From the NCBI GenBank assembly GCA_905182025.1, contig CAJJAA010000005.1:1-44547 (forward strand): a stretch of DNA of 44,547 nt, written 5' to 3'. How positions within the stretch are numbered: the stretch's first letter is position 1; every line of letters starts with the position of its first letter. Source of the stretch: an uncultured OM182 clade bacterium. GTDB lineage: Bacteria > Pseudomonadota > Gammaproteobacteria > Pseudomonadales > Azotimanducaceae. A model generated the notes under the pieces. The model was given only the letters and a program-made list of their open reading frames with translations, was not told where the DNA came from and ran no database searches. Shown one piece after another: positions 1 to 8,394 of this stretch. A program made the position numbers and the translations under genes.

Positions 1-478
1 AGGCTCTTTGCGCCGATAAATCCTGACCTAGGAGCATAAACTCCATCGCTATCTTATGTGGAATTTTCGCCGCACAACCTGCGATCAAGCCGCCGGTAAA
101 ACCCACCTGCGCTTCAGGGTACTTGAAGATCGTGTTGTCGGCAGCAACCACCAAGTCACACATTTGTACCAGAATATAGGCACCACCGACACAATAGCCT
201 TGCACGCAGGCAATGATTGGCTTGTTTGTGACAACACCGACGCCGGGCACACCCTGCCACATTTCTTTTGGCGGGCTCTTGATGTCAGCGCCAACAGAAA
301 AAGCACGATCGCCCTGCGCGCAAAGTATTGCGCTTCGAGCATCACCTGCATCAAATGCTTGCAACGCACGACGCAAACCCTGGATTGTTTCTTCATCCAG
401 GGCGTTGAGTTTTTCAGGTCGATTCAGACAGATAATCGCAGTGCTGTTTTGTTCCGTGTATGTCACGACATCGGTCAT
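1..478 (-). CDS. Enoyl-CoA hydratase/isomerase (crotonase) family protein, 3' part missing
   Basis: The minus-strand frame opens with ATG at 478 and runs off the left edge, giving about 159 residues of a protein that usually has about 260. The N-terminus has the crotonase pattern: an LNRPEKLNAL block (residues ~19-28), an oxyanion-hole segment FSVGADIK (~59-66), and VQGYCVGGAYILVQMCDLV (~90-108), then KYPEAQVGF. The glycine-rich segment reads GGAYI where hydratases usually have GGGCE, so the first catalytic Glu is replaced, while the Glu of the PE pair is present. This suggests an isomerase, dehydratase-like or otherwise altered activity rather than a standard hydratase. The start lies 5 bases after the stop of the upstream redoxin gene. 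An AAGGGG ribosome site sits inside the end of that gene, so the two are probably co-transcribed and coupled. Family is certain; substrate is unknown. Confidence 0.88.
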   Translation of the reverse strand, partial: MTDVVTYTEQNSTAIICLNRPEKLNALDEETIQGLRRALQAFDAGDARSAILCAQGDRAFSVGADIKSPPKEMWQGVPGVGVVTNKPIIACVQGYCVGGAYILVQMCDLVVAADNTIFKYPEAQVGFTGGLIAGCAAKIPHKIAMEFMLLGQDLSAQRA

Positions 479-483
479 TTTTA

Positions 484-1602
484 CTACCCCTTAAAACCCT
501 CGTTGTAGTTCTCCGCACCTTCGCGCTTGATGTCCGCTAGCCAGTCACCTTCGTAGGGCCAATCCTCTGGATTTTCCGGATTCGGGCCTTGCCAAAAGCG
601 GCTAATGGGCCCGTCACCTAACTTTTCCAATGACCAGGCTTGACGCCGAAAGGTCCAGCTATCCGGCACCAATTCGTGGGCTAGCCGAAAGTGCTTGATG
701 GCAAGCGCGTGATTGCCATCCATTTCTAGCTGCGTTGCTAACTCAAAATGGGCATGACCAAGCGCAGTATCTTCATTTCTGGGGCGTGATCGTTGCACAA
801 CCTTGGCTTCATCCATGGCGTATTCACTTTCACTACCCTGGGCAACCCAATCTCGCAACGCCGCATGGTAGTCAACCGAACTATTGGGAATCTTTACCGC
901 TTCACCCATCATCTCAACCAACCTTGGCGGCATTACCGCTGGCAGATCGATGTTCGGCCCGCTGTCTTCAGACGCGTCTTTGGGTGGCGCGGGTGCTGCT
1001 TCAGCAGGACGCACGATATTGCCTTGCTCATCAATCCAGATACTGCTGGGTATATTGACCACACCAAATAAGTCCGCCATAACATGATGCTGGTCAATCA
1101 ATGAAGGGTGTTGCGGCTGCGCTGCTTCAATAAAATTACGACAACCATCAGCGCCTAACGTATCTAGACCAACGGTGACGAGTTCAAAACCTTGAGTGTG
1201 TAGTTCTTGTCTGAGTGCTTGCCACACGGGCAAATCGCCAGAGCATCCTCAGTAGGGTGCCCAGGCATAAACGAGTACTTTCTTACCCTTCAAACTGGAC
1301 AGCTTGAATTCATTGCCATCGATATCTGGCAGTTGTAGTTCAGGTGCTTTCGCCGAACTCAGCGCACGCCCACCAATTGAATCCGGACCCATAGCCCAAA
1401 GCTTCGCTTGCGGTTCATGCGCTAAGGGTAAATTCATGGCGCTAGCAACTTCATTGACGTTGAGCATTCCAGAGTCGGCATCAATACTGCTTTCAGGCAG
1501 AGGAATACAAATATCGCCCTTACATGCACCTTCAGGTTTGATTGACCAACCTGTGCCTAACTCGAAATCAGTTTTAGAAACTGAGAGAGACTTTAATAAC
1601 AT
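484..1602 (-). CDS. Predicted selenoprotein: redoxin (TlpA/AhpC-like) with Sec-Gly-Cys motif
   Basis: One frame of 372 residues is interrupted only by TGA at 1251-1249. The sequence before it ends KVLVYAWAPY and the sequence after it begins GCSGDLPVWQALRQEL. Read through, this is a thioredoxin-fold active site W-A-P-Y-U-G-C (Sec118, Cys120) at the usual place after the first beta strand, followed by a TlpA/AhpC-type fold (FELVTVGLDT, then a cis-Pro-like segment NIPSSIWIDEQGNI near residues 179-192). The C-terminal ~120 residues look TPR-like (GHAHFELATQLEMDGNHALA). No signal peptide is seen, so it is probably cytosolic. A hairpin 20 nt after the UGA fits the bacterial SECIS pattern. It probably acts as a thiol/selenol oxidoreductase; its partner is unknown. 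It is followed at 5 bases by the crotonase gene. A Cys-to-stop mutation is the alternative, but intact sequence on both sides makes Sec more likely. The start ATG at 1602 has only a weak ribosome site. Confidence 0.82.
1218..1234 (-). other. Predicted bacterial SECIS hairpin of the redoxin selenoprotein gene
   Basis: On the mRNA strand the sequence UUUGCC-CGUGU-GGCAAG folds into a six-pair stem (one U-G pair at the base) with a five-base loop. The loop starts 20 nt after the UGA and its second base is G. Known bacterial SECIS rules ask for an upper stem of 4-16 pairs, a loop of 3-14 bases with a G among the first two, and a spacing of 16-37 nt. All are met. A possible lower stem UGCU/AGCA lies around it. 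Folding was done by eye. Confidence 0.68.
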
Positions 1603-2019
1603 TTTGATTCGCCCATTTAGTCACAGAGAACATCACTATGAGTGCTTATGCTAGCGGAATCTCTTCGCAATACCAATGCACCAAAACCTCTTTTCGACTG
1701 AGACTTTGCCTCGCCCCTAAATCCGTTTCAAGATAATCCGCAAGCGGTCTTTCGGTTTGGGCATCGGCAGCCATGCTAGGGCGTGCCTGTTATCTTCCAC
1801 GCGTTGCGGTGAAGATCGATCAGGTTTGAACGCGTCGGGGTTGCCCCTATTTCAGACATGTCATGGGTGAACCCTGACGAGATGCCGATGGACGTATTCA
1901 TCCGGAATCTTAGGCGCCTCGAATTCAAAGGCGCAACGCGCGCGGCGCGGCATGCTGGGCAACGGTTTCGATCAATCGATTGTTAGATGTAACAAATTAA
2001 TACCGACGGCTGCAATCAA
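1603..2019. other. Intergenic region without a recognised gene
   Basis: About 417 bases lie between the 5' end of the redoxin gene and the 3' end of the helicase gene, both on the minus strand. The promoter of the redoxin-crotonase pair should lie here near 1603-1700. A short plus-strand frame (ATG at 1858, stop at 1984) encodes 42 basic residues that I do not recognise and has no convincing ribosome site; it could be a gene remnant. I see no clear terminator or repeat. Confidence 0.5.
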
Positions 2020-3726
2020 CTAGCTTTTCCTACCGGGCCAAGGGCTGGCCGGTTTGGACTCTGAACTTTTTGATTCAGCCGCTGTGGATGAAGGCGCTTT
2101 TGTTGAGGAAGCTTTTGTAGAAGAAGCTTTCGTAGAAGAAGCTTTTGATTTATAAGCATTCAACGTTGGTGCAGCTTTATTTTTTGGATAACTTTTTTTA
2201 GCATCGCCACTTTTAGTTGACTCGCCTCTCTTCAACGGCTCGCCACCTACTTTCATTTTCTTCGCACTGCCGTAAGCATGCGGGCTGGCCTTTTTTTCTT
2301 CCGGCGCGGTCAAAGCTTTGTTTTTTCTAGCTTGGTGTTTTTTTACTGCCGGTTTTGCCTTTCCAGACTTCGCGTTTTTATCATCCCGCTTTCTCTTCGG
2401 ACCTGCTGCTTTACCGGATTTTTTAAGCTTCTTTGGACCCGAGTACTTAGCTTTAAGACTACCGACTTCTCGATGCTCGAAGCGGATTTTCAGATAACGC
2501 TCGATGCTCGAATTTTTATTCCATTCCAACGCCGACACTAATGTAATTGCCTTGCCTTCTTTGCCTGCTCGGCCTGTTCTGCCCACACGATGCACATGAT
2601 CATCGCCTGAATGGGCAACTGTAAAATTGATCACGAGATCAACATCAGTGACATCTAGACCGCGGGCAGCCACATCCGTAGCAACCAGTATTTGTAACTT
2701 GTCATCACGAAAGCGGTTCAATACTTGTTTACGATCACTTTGAGGAATCTCACCGTGAATGTAACCCACCTTCATATCCATCTGAGCCAAACGCTGACCA
2801 ACCAGCTCACATTGATTTCGGGTACGACAAAAGACAAAGACCTTCTTTGCGTCTTCTTCTTTAACCAAAGCGGCAACCAGTTTTTCTTTGTGCTGATCAT
2901 CGTCGGCCAAGACCATTTCTTGAACGATATTACTATGACCTTCTTTGTAAGAGTCCACTTCAATGGAGACAGGTTCATTTAGTAGCTCGAGCACTCGGTC
3001 AATACCCTTGTGCTTTAGCGTGGCTGAAAAAAGCAAACTCTGTCGATTCGGCGGGCATCGACTGGCAATGAGCGCCATATCTTCAGAGAAGCCCATATCT
3101 AACATTCGATCGGCTTCATCTAGGACCAGAAACTCAAGATCATTAAAATCCGTTGATCCCTTCTCGATGTGATCAACGAGTCGACCTGGTGTTGCAATCA
3201 CAACCTCTGGGTTTTTTCGCAGCGTCGCCACCTGATACTTAAATGCTTCACCGCCGATAATCAAACCACAGCGAATTTGACAAAATCGCGCCAGCTTCTC
3301 AAACATTTTTTGAGTTTGTAGGGCGAGCTCTCGGGTAGGCAATAAAATCAGTCCCCGTGTACCCGTGCCCGGCTGGTCTTCGGCAAGCATCCTATTAAGC
3401 ATAGGCAATAAAAACGCAGCGGTCTTACCGCTACCGGTTTTGGCGGAAACCATGATGTCCTTGCCGGACAAAGCAATGGGGATTGCAGCACTCTGCACTT
3501 CGGTTGCCGCCTTAAACTCCATCTTCTCCAGCGCTTTATGAAGTTGCTTATGAAGCGCAAATTCAGCAAAGGACCCGATCGATTGAGCTGACCTAGAATG
3601 CTTGTCCGAATCAACCTCTAATAAGCTTGCTGTTAACGAGTCTGACGACTCAGAGACAACCTCAGCTGATTCAGGTGAGTTCGGGTTTTTCAGTGGGGTT
3701 TTCTGCAGGTGTATCGGCCAAAACAA
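2020..3726 (-). CDS. DEAD-box ATP-dependent RNA helicase (RhlE/SrmB type)
   Basis: A 568-residue superfamily 2 RNA helicase that probably unwinds structured RNA in ribosome assembly or RNA turnover. Visible motifs in order: Q motif region (FKAATEVQSAAIPIAL, ~71-86), Walker A AKTGSGKT (95-102), PTRELALQ (130-137), TPGR, DEAD (203-206), SAT (234-236), ARGLDV and HRVGRTGR (379-386). An unusual ~50-residue Ser-rich N-terminal extension precedes the helicase core. The last ~140 residues are very Lys/Ala/Ser-rich and end in a short tandem repeat (KASST), typical of a disordered RNA-binding tail. The best start is TTG at 3726 with AAGGA five bases upstream. The gene stands alone; its promoter is in the 350-base divergent gap before the DUF2780 gene. 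Exact subfamily (RhlE, SrmB, DbpA) cannot be fixed from motifs alone. Confidence 0.93.
   Translation of the reverse strand: MFWPIHLQKTPLKNPNSPESAEVVSESSDSLTASLLEVDSDKHSRSAQSIGSFAEFALHKQLHKALEKMEFKAATEVQSAAIPIALSGKDIMVSAKTGSGKTAAFLLPMLNRMLAEDQPGTGTRGLILLPTRELALQTQKMFEKLARFCQIRCGLIIGGEAFKYQVATLRKNPEVVIATPGRLVDHIEKGSTDFNDLEFLVLDEADRMLDMGFSEDMALIASRCPPNRQSLLFSATLKHKGIDRVLELLNEPVSIEVDSYKEGHSNIVQEMVLADDDQHKEKLVAALVKEEDAKKVFVFCRTRNQCELVGQRLAQMDMKVGYIHGEIPQSDRKQVLNRFRDDKLQILVATDVAARGLDVTDVDLVINFTVAHSGDDHVHRVGRTGRAGKEGKAITLVSALEWNKNSSIERYLKIRFEHREVGSLKAKYSGPKKLKKSGKAAGPKRKRDDKNAKSGKAKPAVKKHQARKNKALTAPEEKKASPHAYGSAKKMKVGGEPLKRGESTKSGDAKKSYPKNKAAPTLNAYKSKASSTKASSTKASSTKAPSSTAAESKSSESKPASPWPGRKS
2096..2146 (-). 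repeat. 15-bp tandem repeat in the helicase tail
   Basis: About 3.4 copies of a 15-base unit (gcttttgtagaagaa on the plus strand) encode the Lys-Ala-Ser-Ser-Thr repeat near the helicase C-terminus. The period is a multiple of three, so copy-number change would lengthen or shorten the basic tail without breaking the frame. Confidence 0.8.
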
Positions 3727-4078
3727 ACCAATCCTTGAAGCGAAGTTGACGGCATCTTACAGTAATAAGCTGTTATTTAAGGGAAATTTTCAAGATCATT
3801 GTTAGAAGCGGCTGGTCATGGTTGGCAACGACCATTTCAACCGCTGGGTATTTGGCTGTGCTGTCAGTAATGCGCGCATTCAAGCCCGCTAGAGCAGGTT
3901 ATTGTTGCCATTGCGCGACCATAGCAACAACCTCCGGCAGAATCTTGTCAGCAGCCATAACCTCAGACAAGAAGTCGGAAAAACGGCACCACATCACAAT
4001 TCACGAAAGTGCACTATGAAAAGCGCTCATTTCTGCTTACAGTAGCGATCTAACAACTTGGATTAACTAAATTTTTCT
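3727..4078. other. Divergent promoter region, helicase and DUF2780 genes
   Basis: About 350 bases between two genes that point away from each other; promoters for both should be here. I could not place convincing -35/-10 boxes. A minus-strand frame of 31 codons (3994 down to 3899, starting M-W-C-R) has protein-like composition and continues in the same frame past a TAA, but it matches nothing I know. It may be a remnant or chance. Confidence 0.45.
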
Positions 4079-4705
4079 ATGTCTAAATACTTGATCATCT
4101 TATCTATTTTGTTTCTCGTTAGCCCCGTCGCAAAGGCAGCAGAGGAAAGCTGGTTCGACAGCGCTTTGTCGTTATTTGGTTTCGGTGAAGAAGAATCCGC
4201 CCCTGCAGAACCCTCAACGTCAAAAGCGCAAGCAGATTCGGCGACGACCCAAGAATCGATAGAAGCCGTTACAAAATCACTGCCGACTAGCATGCCTAAA
4301 ATGGCAGACTTGACGGCCATGGTGACCGATCAACTTGGTGTTTCCAAGCAGACAGCACAGGGCGGGCTGGGCACACTGATGGGTCTAGCGAAGACGAGCC
4401 TCGCCAGCACAGACTTCGACACACTAAAGGGATACATTCCCGAAATGGATACATTGCTAAAAGCTGCGCCGGCGATTTCAGAGAATGCTAAAGGTCTATC
4501 TTCATTAATGGGCAATGCGGGTAAGTACGCCAATGCACTGCAGGGCGCAACGCAAGCCTATTCTCAGTTTCAATCTTTAGGCATTAGTACAGAACAGATT
4601 CCTCAATACATCGACCTAACCAGTGAATTCCTGAACAGCCAAGGCGGTAAAGATGCCGCGGATCTGTTCGAGCAAAGCGTAAAATCAGTCTTGACCGCAG
4701 AGTAG
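4079..4705 (+). CDS. DUF2780 (VcgC/VcgE) family exported protein
   Basis: 208 residues with a clear Sec signal peptide (SKYLIILSILFLVSPVAKA, cleavage likely after AKA near residue 20). A short acidic, Ser/Thr/Ala-rich linker (~40-62) follows, then an alpha-helical domain rich in Gly-Leu-Ala segments (TDQLGVSKQTAQGGLGTLMG, ~85-104) that matches the DUF2780 pattern. The function of the family is not established. The product should be periplasmic or envelope-associated. It is transcribed away from the helicase gene and is followed at 112 bases by the DUF1289 gene in the same direction, so they may share a transcript. Confidence 0.8.
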   Translation: MSKYLIILSILFLVSPVAKAAEESWFDSALSLFGFGEEESAPAEPSTSKAQADSATTQESIEAVTKSLPTSMPKMADLTAMVTDQLGVSKQTAQGGLGTLMGLAKTSLASTDFDTLKGYIPEMDTLLKAAPAISENAKGLSSLMGNAGKYANALQGATQAYSQFQSLGISTEQIPQYIDLTSEFLNSQGGKDAADLFEQSVKSVLTAE

Positions 4706-4817
4706 TGAGTTGGCTGAATTACCAATAGGGTCGCCGCTGCCTGCGACAACTTTTGAACCACATCGTCAGGGGACATGCATAAACGCATCCCGTCACCCGA
4801 ACAAAATAAGTAGAAAT

Positions 4818-5021
4818 ATGAAAGAAGACCTTCAAGAGCCTTATGTACAAACACCTTGCGTGCGTATTTGTAAAATTGAGGATGACGTTTGTATCGGCTG
4901 TAACCGCACCCTGGACGAAATCCGCGTCTGGATGGGTGCCAGCTCAGAGGAAAAGCTAGCGATTCTAGCCGAGGTCGCACGGCGTGACGAACATCGTGCA
5001 GTCAACAATGTAAACGTTTAG
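4818..5021 (+). CDS. DUF1289 family small Cys-rich protein
   Basis: A 67-residue cytosolic protein with the DUF1289 signature: PCVRICKIEDDVCIGCNRTL (residues ~12-31) carries four Cys in a C-x3-C-x6-C-x2-C arrangement, followed by EIRVWMGAS and a helical end. The cysteines probably bind metal or an iron-sulfur cluster, but this is inference from spacing. The frame is open further upstream. ATG at 4818 is chosen because it begins just before the conserved core, as in other members of this small family; its ribosome site is weak. Function is unknown. Confidence 0.82.
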   Translation: MKEDLQEPYVQTPCVRICKIEDDVCIGCNRTLDEIRVWMGASSEEKLAILAEVARRDEHRAVNNVNV

Positions 5022-5091
5022 TGCTCACAACAGACTCAACTAAATCCCTGTATCACTCGCGTTGACCGCACCGGTAGCCCGCACGAGATCG

Positions 5092-6828
5092 TTAAGGAAT
5101 AGCGGTGACAACACCTTCGCGACGCTTATCAGCCGCACCTTCCAAACCATCGGGACGCACGACAATAACGTGCAGACCTGAGTTCTCACCGTCGCGCTCT
5201 TGAACGATGTAGCCGCGGGATTTTAATTCAGCCGCTAATATTTCCCCGGCGGGTTCTTGCACATCAACTCTGACTTTTTCACCGCGGGCAATGATGTTGG
5301 TAAAATCAACAGCAGCTTGCGCGTCTAGTTGCCAGTCGAGCACGCCAATAATTGTTTTAGCCACGTAGGCCGGGATCGAATTACCACCGGGCGAGCCCGT
5401 CACCATGAATAAATCGCCTGCCTCATCAAACACCATCGTCGGTGACATTGATGAACGCGGTCGACGCTGGGGTGCAATAGCGTTCGCCAACCGTCCGCCA
5501 TCGGCGGGTACGGCACGGGCAAAATCGGTCATCTCGTTATTCAATAGAAAACCGCCAACCCAACGCGAAGAACCAAAGGGTGCCTCGATCGTCGCGGTCA
5601 TCGCCACGGCATTACCTTCACCGTCGATGATCGACAGATGCGTTGTGCCTGATGCCTCTTCGGTCAAATCGGCGGACCATAAGCTCGCCAAACTATCACC
5701 CCTGAGAACAAGACCTGGGTCACCCGGGGTCGGCATGTCAGCTGGCGCGATGCGCTGTTTTGCGCGATGTTCAAGATAGATAGGATTAATCAAATCATCC
5801 AATGGCACATCAACTTCATCGGGATCACCAAAGTAGTGATCTCTATCGGCGTAAGCCAATCGTTGCGCATCAACAAATGCCACCACTTTATCGGATTGCG
5901 ACTTGGCGTCTTTTGACAGGTGATCATAAAGGTTCGCCACCATAATCTGTGCACCACCTGATGAAGGAGGTGACGTTGTGCAGATGTCCATGCGCCTAAA
6001 ATCACCACAAATAACATCTCTGTCTATTACCCTGTATGACGCCATATCACTAACGGTTAACGTACCGCCATTGGGTTCTGCCTGAGCGGCGCTAGCAATA
6101 GCCTGCGCGATCTCACCCGTGTAAAAGGCATCCGGGCCTTGCAATGCGATCCGCTTCAAGGTTCGTGCATAGTCTTTATTGATGAGCAGATGTCCGGCCT
6201 GCAAAGGCTTTCCAGCAGGATAGAAATACGCAGCAGTGCCTGCATTGGTCGCCAGATTGGTCATCTGCGCCATCCTCGGAAGATAACCCGCAAGACGCGG
6301 CGATACTTCAAAGCCGTTAGAAGCCAACCCAATCGCAGGTTCAAAAAGGTCTTCCCAAGGCAGCTTGCCGTGCATGTCGTGGGCATGTTTATAAAGCGCT
6401 ACAACGCCTGGCACGCCAACAGATTTACCACTTTGCCAAGCTTCCATGAAGCCCATAACGGCATCGTCCTTCATGAACATATCAACAGTCGCCCCCTGCG
6501 GCGACATCTCTCTGCCATCATGGAACATCAGTTGCTGATTGTCTCTGTTGTAAACCAACATGAAAGCACCACCACCCAGGCCTGAGCTTTGCGGCTCAAC
6601 AAGGCCCAGCACCGCATGCGCCGCGATCGCGGCATCAACAGCATGACCGCCTTTTTTCAACATCATCACGGCCGCTTGCGTCGCATATGGATTGGCAATA
6701 CTGGCCATCGCACCCTTAGACCATACCGATACTGGCGCTGGCTCTACTTCTGCGGTGACTATTTTTCTGTCAGTTTTGGTTGTACAACCCGCAACCAGCA
6801 AAAAGCCGAGTATTATCATCAATCTCAT
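5092..6828 (-). CDS. ggt: Gamma-glutamyltransferase (glutathione hydrolase), lipoprotein
   Basis: A 578-residue Ntn-hydrolase that should cleave gamma-glutamyl bonds of glutathione and related compounds outside the cytoplasm. The N-terminus is a lipoprotein signal (MRLMIILGFLLVAGC, lipobox LVAGC with Cys15), so it is probably anchored in the outer membrane rather than soluble. The large-subunit motif SSGLGGGAFM is at 81-90. The auto-cleavage site precedes Thr395 in SGTTHLSI; Thr395 is the expected nucleophile at the start of the small subunit. GSPGG follows near 480. Length matches the family. It appears monocistronic: the P450 gene lies upstream on the same strand but is separated by a strong terminator. 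Confidence 0.93.
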   Translation of the reverse strand: MRLMIILGFLLVAGCTTKTDRKIVTAEVEPAPVSVWSKGAMASIANPYATQAAVMMLKKGGHAVDAAIAAHAVLGLVEPQSSGLGGGAFMLVYNRDNQQLMFHDGREMSPQGATVDMFMKDDAVMGFMEAWQSGKSVGVPGVVALYKHAHDMHGKLPWEDLFEPAIGLASNGFEVSPRLAGYLPRMAQMTNLATNAGTAAYFYPAGKPLQAGHLLINKDYARTLKRIALQGPDAFYTGEIAQAIASAAQAEPNGGTLTVSDMASYRVIDRDVICGDFRRMDICTTSPPSSGGAQIMVANLYDHLSKDAKSQSDKVVAFVDAQRLAYADRDHYFGDPDEVDVPLDDLINPIYLEHRAKQRIAPADMPTPGDPGLVLRGDSLASLWSADLTEEASGTTHLSIIDGEGNAVAMTATIEAPFGSSRWVGGFLLNNEMTDFARAVPADGGRLANAIAPQRRPRSSMSPTMVFDEAGDLFMVTGSPGGNSIPAYVAKTIIGVLDWQLDAQAAVDFTNIIARGEKVRVDVQEPAGEILAAELKSRGYIVQERDGENSGLHVIVVRPDGLEGAADKRREGVVTAIP

Positions 6829-6894
6829 GTATCAAGACCCTAAATTAGTAAGAACATAAACAACGCTTTCGTAAAAAAAGCATCTTATCCAAAA

Positions 6895-6917
6895 AAAACC
6901 CGCGCAATGCGGGTTTT
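6895..6917 (-). terminator. Rho-independent terminator after the P450 gene
   Basis: On the minus strand AAAACCCGC-ATTGC-GCGGGTTTT forms a nine-pair stem with a five-base loop and runs into a tract of eight T. It lies 18 bases after the P450 stop codon. It separates that gene from ggt, which is transcribed in the same direction. Confidence 0.9.
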
Positions 6918-6934
6918 CTGCTATCGAGCATTTT

Positions 6935-8284
6935 TTACTTGAAGACCTTCACCGGCAATTCTTTAATGCCATGAATAAAACTCGACGCCAGGTAGGTCGG
7001 TTCACCAACAACTTCCACCTTGGAAAATCGATTCATAATCTCTTCCCACAGGACGCGGAGCTGCATCTCCGCTAACCGATTGCCAACACACCGGTGCACA
7101 CCATAACCAAAAGCGGTGTGCTGACGCGGATTCGTTCGGTCGATGATGAATTTATTCGCATTTTCAATCGCGGATTCATCTCTGTTGCCCGATATGTACC
7201 ACATGGCGAGACGGTCGCCTTTTTTAATTTGCTTGCCTCCCAGTTCGGTATCACATACTGCCGTTCGGGCCATATGTGCAACCGGCGATTGCCAACGAAT
7301 CATCTCTGGCACCATCTTGGGGATCAACGCTGGGTTCTGTTGCAACTTCTCATACTCCGCCGGATATTGATTCAGCGCGAGCACACCACCACTGATGGAG
7401 TTTCGGGTCGTGTCATTTCCGCCGACGATCAACAACATAACATTGCCCAATAACTCTTGCGGCGTCATATCATTGGTCGATTCGTCATGGGCTAACATTG
7501 ATATTAAATTGAATTCAGCCGCCGTGTCTTTTCGAGAATCGTACAAACCTTGGAAGTAAGCCAGACATTCAAACAGTATCTTGAAGCCCTCTTCCGGATT
7601 TTCAAACTGCTCAGGATCAGAGAGAGCTTGAATTGTGTCCGACCAATAAATGAGCTTCATTCGATCTTCTTGCGGAATATCAAATAGGGTGGCGAGCATT
7701 TGTGCCGTAAGCTCAACCGAGACCTCACGAACCCAATTAAACTCTTCATCGATGGGTAGGCCATCGAGTATGAGACAGGCTCGTTCACGTATCAGCGGCT
7801 CCAGATCCGCCAGGTTTTTCGGTGTAAACATGGGCGCGACGACCTTTCTCTGCGCGTCGTGCTTAGGTGGATCTTCCTGAATAAACATCGGCAAGGTGAA
7901 CTGTTCGTCTTGGCCGGGCGCGCCACCTAGGGCAATGCCACCGAGCTTGCCGTCCGATGAGAAAAGTTCGTGATGCCGATCAACATACATAATGTCTTCG
8001 TAACGCGTCACTGACCAATAGGGACCAAACATACTTTGTTCATGAAAGTGCACCGGGTCTTCCGCGCGCAAACGTTCAAAATGTTTCCACAACGTGTTGC
8101 CTGCAAACAAGCCGGGATGAGACGGATCAAGTCGATCCAAATCAATGGCATAAGGATCGTAGTTTGGATCGATCTCGAAAGCCGCGGCGACCTCTTTGTT
8201 AGAGACGGTCAAATCGCCTGTTCGCATCCGAGCAAGCAAAGCTTGCCTCTGCTCATTGTTGTCGCTGATATATTGTTCGCTCAC
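6935..8284 (-). CDS. Cytochrome P450, CYP153-like
   Basis: A soluble bacterial P450 of 449 residues without membrane anchor. Key parts: I-helix oxygen-binding GGNDTT (288-293), ExxR (E327, R330), and heme-binding FGYGVHRCVGNRLAE with Cys399 as thiolate ligand. The stretch around IRWQSPVAHMARTAVCDTEL and the SGNRDESAIENANKFIIDR segment resemble CYP153 enzymes, known terminal hydroxylases of alkanes and fatty acids. The assignment is from memory of the family and not tested. It needs a ferredoxin and reductase, which are not in this window. The start is GTG at 8284 with GGAGG four bases upstream. The rhodanese gene is 110 bases upstream on the same strand. Confidence 0.93.
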   Translation of the reverse strand: MSEQYISDNNEQRQALLARMRTGDLTVSNKEVAAAFEIDPNYDPYAIDLDRLDPSHPGLFAGNTLWKHFERLRAEDPVHFHEQSMFGPYWSVTRYEDIMYVDRHHELFSSDGKLGGIALGGAPGQDEQFTLPMFIQEDPPKHDAQRKVVAPMFTPKNLADLEPLIRERACLILDGLPIDEEFNWVREVSVELTAQMLATLFDIPQEDRMKLIYWSDTIQALSDPEQFENPEEGFKILFECLAYFQGLYDSRKDTAAEFNLISMLAHDESTNDMTPQELLGNVMLLIVGGNDTTRNSISGGVLALNQYPAEYEKLQQNPALIPKMVPEMIRWQSPVAHMARTAVCDTELGGKQIKKGDRLAMWYISGNRDESAIENANKFIIDRTNPRQHTAFGYGVHRCVGNRLAEMQLRVLWEEIMNRFSKVEVVGEPTYLASSFIHGIKELPVKVFK

Positions 8285-8394
8285 ATTACCTCCAATAAAC
8301 CTGTTAGATAACCGAAACCACTCGTCAGCAGCCTAGTCTGCCTGACGCCATCTCGCAACTTGCCTACTTTTTGAACCGGTAATACAGATCGGGC

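Noticed and set aside
484..1233. A separate 249-residue gene starting at TTG 1233
   Set aside because: The start would fall inside a redox motif, there is no ribosome site, and the upstream frame continues the same fold. Read-through as selenoprotein explains it better.
3899..3994. 31-codon minus-strand ORF upstream of the helicase
   Set aside because: Protein-like composition but no ribosome site and no recognised family; kept only as a remark in the intergenic entry.
3822..4019. 65-codon plus-strand ORF before the DUF2780 gene
   Set aside because: No ribosome site and composition of a chance frame; it overlaps the promoter region.
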